Shown: piece by piece, positions 61,377 through 64,000 of the stretch
Numbering within the stretch: the stretch's first letter is position 1
How the letters are laid out: each line of letters starts with the position of its first letter
NCBI RefSeq assembly: GCF_019970045.1
Contig: NZ_JAHXYI010000002.1
Span: forward strand, 310,001 to 374,000
Length of the DNA: 64,000 nucleotides
Reading direction: 5' to 3'
Source: Chryseobacterium sp. GVT01B
GTDB lineage: Bacteria; Bacteroidota; Bacteroidia; Flavobacteriales; Weeksellaceae
Notes under the pieces: generated by a model
What the model was told of the DNA's origin: nothing
Databases searched by the model: none
Seen by the model: the letters and a program-made list of their open reading frames with translations, nothing else
Translations under genes and position numbers: made by a program

Positions 61377-62104
61377 AATGTATAATCCAGCTCTGAAATT
61401 AATTTTGAAGACAGCACTTTCTTTCCTTTTACTTCAAAAACTTCCTCGTCAGGGATATTTTTCTGTGCGTTAATCACCTGGCTTTTTGCCGGATGAATCG
61501 GAGCCGTAACATTATAAAGTTTTGCTTCTGTTTTACTTTCAATCATTTGTGTGATAATGGCACTGATATCAGCATAGTGAATATGATTCACGGCATGATC
61601 AAGATTGCCGACATTATAATTTTTCAAAAGCCTGTTGTCTCCCATCAAGCCTCCTAATCTAAGAATATTGAGCTGAGGATATCTATTTCTCAACATTCTT
61701 TCTCCCGATACATTCTCCAATGGAACATCTTCTTCTGTAAAATCTTTTGGAAGATCCGGATAAACTCCTGTGGAACTCATCAGAAATATCTGGCCTTTAA
61801 AATCTCCGATAAATGCTGATAAATTTTGAATTCTGTTATATAAAGAACTTACACAACAGCTTTTTTCAGAAACCGGAATGGTAATAATTAAAACATCAAT
61901 ATTTTTAATTTCCTCCCATTGAGAAAGAGGTTCTGTCAGCTGATAGTCCGGAAAAGAAGCTAGTACTGCATGAATTCCTTTGCTGTTAAGATCATTTACT
62001 TTATTATCTGTTGTTGTCGTTGCAGATATTGTATATTTTCTGGATAAAGAAGATGCAATTTTTTCTCCCAGCCAGCCATAACCTATAATTCCTATTTTCT
62101 TCAT
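61343..62104 (-). CDS. NAD(P)-binding epimerase-like protein (YeeZ type)
   Basis: A 253-residue Rossmann-fold protein. The dinucleotide motif GYGWLGEKIA is near residue 8. LMSSTGVYPD and LRLGGLMGDNRLLKN agree with the extended SDR/epimerase fold, but the Tyr-x3-Lys catalytic pair is not plain (STGVYPDLPKDF). It may be an oxidoreductase or regulator like YeeZ. The last 11 codons are copied in the tandem array downstream. Confidence 0.82.
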   Translation of the reverse strand: MKKIGIIGYGWLGEKIASSLSRKYTISATTTTDNKVNDLNSKGIHAVLASFPDYQLTEPLSQWEEIKNIDVLIITIPVSEKSCCVSSLYNRIQNLSAFIGDFKGQIFLMSSTGVYPDLPKDFTEEDVPLENVSGERMLRNRYPQLNILRLGGLMGDNRLLKNYNVGNLDHAVNHIHYADISAIITQMIESKTEAKLYNVTAPIHPAKSQVINAQKNIPDEEVFEVKGKKVLSSKLISELDYTFQYPDPRTFHL

Positions 62105-62234
62105 ATTTCAACAGAGCTTTTCATTTTTTAATGGTACAAAAATATCAATAAGTTATGAAACAAAGTATCCATAAGCCTTTCAAGATTTTTTATTTTGTAA
62201 TTTATTTTACTGGAATTTGAATCAGTACCTACAA

Positions 62235-62792
62235 TTATTTTCTGGTAAAGCAGTCCTTTATGTGGTCATTTACCATGCCGGTAGCTTGCATATGGGCATA
62301 AATTACTGTAGAACCCACGAATTTAAATCCTCTTTTTTTAAGTTCTTTGGATATAAGATCGGAAATTTCTGTTGTGGCAGGAACATCAGCTAAAGTCTGG
62401 GGACTGTTATCAATCGGTTTTCCGCCTGTAAAGTTCCAGATATAGTTAGAAAAACTCCCGAATTCTTTCTGAATTTCCATGAATTTCTGAGCATTGGTAA
62501 CAGCTGCCAGAATTTTAAGCCTGTTTCTGATAATTCCCGGGTTGTTCATTAATTCTTCGATCTTCTTCTCCGAATAAGCGGCTACTTTTTTATAATCAAA
62601 ATGATCAAAAGCTTTCCTGAAATTCTCTCTTTTAGACAAAATAGTATACCAGCTCAGTCCGGCCTGAAAGCTTTCAAGAATAAGGAATTCAAATATTGTT
62701 TCATCATCATACACGGGTCTTCCCCACTCTTCATCATGATACTTTCTGTAGAGATCATCTTTTTCGCACCATCCACACCGTATTTTTTCCAT
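62235..62792 (-). CDS. tag: DNA-3-methyladenine glycosylase I
   Basis: A 185-residue Tag glycosylase of base excision repair. The structural zinc ligands are visible: Cys in RCGWC, His in KYHDEEWG, and His/Cys in NDHIKDC near the end. The active-site LESFQAGLSW with the Glu is intact. It removes 3-methyladenine from DNA. Start ATG 62792 (MEKIRCGWC) is the usual opening; an ATG three codons upstream is possible. Confidence 0.94.
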   Translation of the reverse strand: MEKIRCGWCEKDDLYRKYHDEEWGRPVYDDETIFEFLILESFQAGLSWYTILSKRENFRKAFDHFDYKKVAAYSEKKIEELMNNPGIIRNRLKILAAVTNAQKFMEIQKEFGSFSNYIWNFTGGKPIDNSPQTLADVPATTEISDLISKELKKRGFKFVGSTVIYAHMQATGMVNDHIKDCFTRK

Positions 62793-62931
62793 AATTATCA
62801 AATTTTATCTACTAAAGATACTGCTGATTTGGAAAAATATAACAAAAGATTATGAAAAGTTTAACAAAGGCGTTCTATTTTAGGAATAGTTATTGTTTAA
62901 TTACTGATACCAAACTAAAATTTATACTATT

Positions 62932-63231
62932 ATGAACAATTCAGAGTACAACAAAGCGGAAAATGCAGTAAACAATGTAGAAAATTCTTTACAGAATGCA
63001 ACGGACAAAGCCAAATGGAAAATCAATGAATTGGCAGATAAGGCTAAAGATTATATTAATGAGAAAAGAGATAATGATCAGGAAGCCAGCCAGGAAGACT
63101 GGCTCGACAGGGTAAAAGCTAATGTATCCGATGCCTGGGAGGATATCAAAGATAAAGCAGATGAGGCATGGGAAAAAACCAAAGATGCGGCAGAGGATGT
63201 AAAAGCAGAATGGAATAAGAAAACCAATTAG
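62932..63231 (+). CDS. Small charged helical protein (LEA/YtxH-like), unknown
   Basis: A 99-residue protein with amphipathic helix throughout: repeated DKAK, ADKAKDYINEK, WEDIKDKADEAWEKTKDAAEDV. No membrane segment or Cys. Such sequences resemble late-embryogenesis-abundant or YtxH/CsbD-like stress proteins, which shield the cell upon drying or envelope stress. The match is only in composition, not in motif. Followed by a strong terminator. Confidence 0.72.
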   Translation: MNNSEYNKAENAVNNVENSLQNATDKAKWKINELADKAKDYINEKRDNDQEASQEDWLDRVKANVSDAWEDIKDKADEAWEKTKDAAEDVKAEWNKKTN

Positions 63232-63258
63232 TATTTCAGTCATATAAATATTTTCAAT

Positions 63259-63294
63259 AAAATGGAGTCTTAAATTGATAAGGCTCCATTTTTT
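63259..63294 (+). terminator. Terminator of the helical small protein gene
   Basis: AAAATGGAGTCTT and AAGGCTCCATTTT form a 13-bp stem with one G-U pair and an 8-base loop, then T-rich sequence. Confidence 0.85.
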
Positions 63295-63319
63295 ATTATG
63301 TCATAACCACAATTATTGC

Positions 63320-63327
63320 TACATTTG
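63320..63327 (+). promoter_or_regulatory. -7 box TACATTTG of fabI
   Basis: Full match to TAnnTTTG, 24 bases before the ATG at 63352. The -33 element is not clear. Confidence 0.5.
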
Positions 63328-63351
63328 TATTATAATAAACATTAAAAAATT

Positions 63352-64000
63352 ATGTCATACGGTTTACTTAAAGGCAAAAAGGGAATTATTTTTGGAGCCC
63401 TTAATGAACAATCTATCGCATGGAAAGTTGCTGAAAGATGCCATGAGGAAGGTGCTGAATTTATCTTATCCAATGCTCCTATTGCTTTGAGAATGGGGGA
63501 ACTTAATGGATTAGCAGAAAAAACAGGTTCTGAAGTAATAGCAGCAGATGCTACTTCTATAGAAGATCTTGAAAAACTTTTTGATGCCGCTGTTGCAAAA
63601 TTTGGAAAAATCGACTTTATCCTTCATTCTATCGGAATGTCTATCAACGTAAGAAAAGGAAAACATTATACAGAAATGAACTACGACTGGTTGGAAAAAG
63701 GTTGGGATATCTCCGCTGTTTCTTTCCATAAAGTAATGCGTGTAGCTTGGGAAAAAGACTGTATGAACGAATGGGGAAGCATCCTGGCGCTTACTTATAT
63801 TGCTGCTCAAAGAACATTCCCGGATTATAATGATATGTCTGATAACAAAGCTTATCTTGAAAGCATTGCAAGAACTTTCGGAAACTATTGGGGTGAAAGA
63901 AAAGTACGTGTAAATACCGTTTCTCAGTCTCCTACAATGACTACTGCCGGTAGTGGTGTGAAAGGTTTCGGAGGATTCCTTGGATATGCAGAAGATATGT
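63352..64000 (+). CDS. fabI: Enoyl-[acyl-carrier-protein] reductase FabI, N-terminal part (runs off window)
   Basis: The first 216 residues of an SDR-type enoyl-ACP reductase, which makes the final reduction in fatty acid elongation with NADH. The GLLKGKKGIIFGALNEQSIA opening has the FabI form of the glycine-rich motif. The catalytic pair is Y-x6-K in DYNDMSDNKAY. VRVNTVSQSPTMT is a variant of the usual ISAGP(I) motif. The C terminus is outside the window. Confidence 0.93.
   Translation, partial: MSYGLLKGKKGIIFGALNEQSIAWKVAERCHEEGAEFILSNAPIALRMGELNGLAEKTGSEVIAADATSIEDLEKLFDAAVAKFGKIDFILHSIGMSINVRKGKHYTEMNYDWLEKGWDISAVSFHKVMRVAWEKDCMNEWGSILALTYIAAQRTFPDYNDMSDNKAYLESIARTFGNYWGERKVRVNTVSQSPTMTTAGSGVKGFGGFLGYAEDM

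Overview
The window looks like a chromosomal segment of a flavobacterium, most likely Chryseobacterium or a close relative. The evidence is an AT-rich sequence, two secreted proteins with type IX secretion (T9SS) C-terminal sorting domains, many Bacteroidetes-type -7 boxes (TAnnTTTG) and a lack of Shine-Dalgarno leaders. The gene families also fit: DUF4153, DUF6157, a KGG-leader peptide, and a HppA proton pump fused to OmpA. I saw no rRNA, tRNA, CRISPR array, prophage or insertion sequence.

Layout. 1-9.2 kb: truncated short-chain dehydrogenase, SWIM/SNF2 helicase, T9SS GEVED protein, a thiolase behind two palindromic operators, a GNAT-VOC-endonuclease V operon and a lipoprotein M28 peptidase. 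9.3-16 kb: aminotransferase, membrane pyrophosphatase with an OmpA tail, lipoprotein amidohydrolase, soluble pyrophosphatase. 16-24.6 kb: membrane protein, PhyH-type dioxygenase, a LolD-like ABC ATPase / L,D-transpeptidase / RadC / FemAB-like operon, then pyruvate dehydrogenase E2 and E1-alpha. 24.9-30.6 kb: a frameshifted NIPSNAP gene, a PAP2-BlaI-DUF4153 operon, a bulb-lectin protein, a glycine-rich RNA-binding protein and a DUF6157 protein.

30.6-40 kb: thioesterase, an AraC-type regulator with a metal-binding (HMA-like) N terminus, a copper P-type ATPase with five cysteine-rich N-terminal modules, DUF72, polysaccharide deacetylase, YggS, a sigma-54 activator without a DNA-binding domain, and a MATE exporter. 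40-49.8 kb: GNAT, Crp-like regulators, HAD phosphatase, S9 peptidase, a 50-residue KGG-leader peptide, DoxX, Era, SugE-like exporter, methyltransferase and methionine aminopeptidase. 50-64 kb: HAD protein, acyl-ACP desaturase, GpmI, SUI1 protein, leucine-rich repeat protein, PhoX-like T9SS protein, di-heme peroxidase, nucleoside phosphorylase, a 240-bp tandem repeat array, an epimerase-like protein, Tag glycosylase, a helical small protein and truncated FabI.

Central metabolism (PDH, GpmI, FabI, desaturase, PPases) is mixed with envelope and secreted functions. The most unusual items are: the KGG-leader peptide; the HMA-AraC regulator next to CopA; the HppA-OmpA fusion; the 240-bp repeats, which carry copies of the 3' end of a neighbouring gene; the matched pair of 33-bp palindromes; the two operators before the thiolase; and several promoters placed so close to start codons that the mRNAs are probably leaderless. 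No complete new multi-gene system is proven by the sequence alone.
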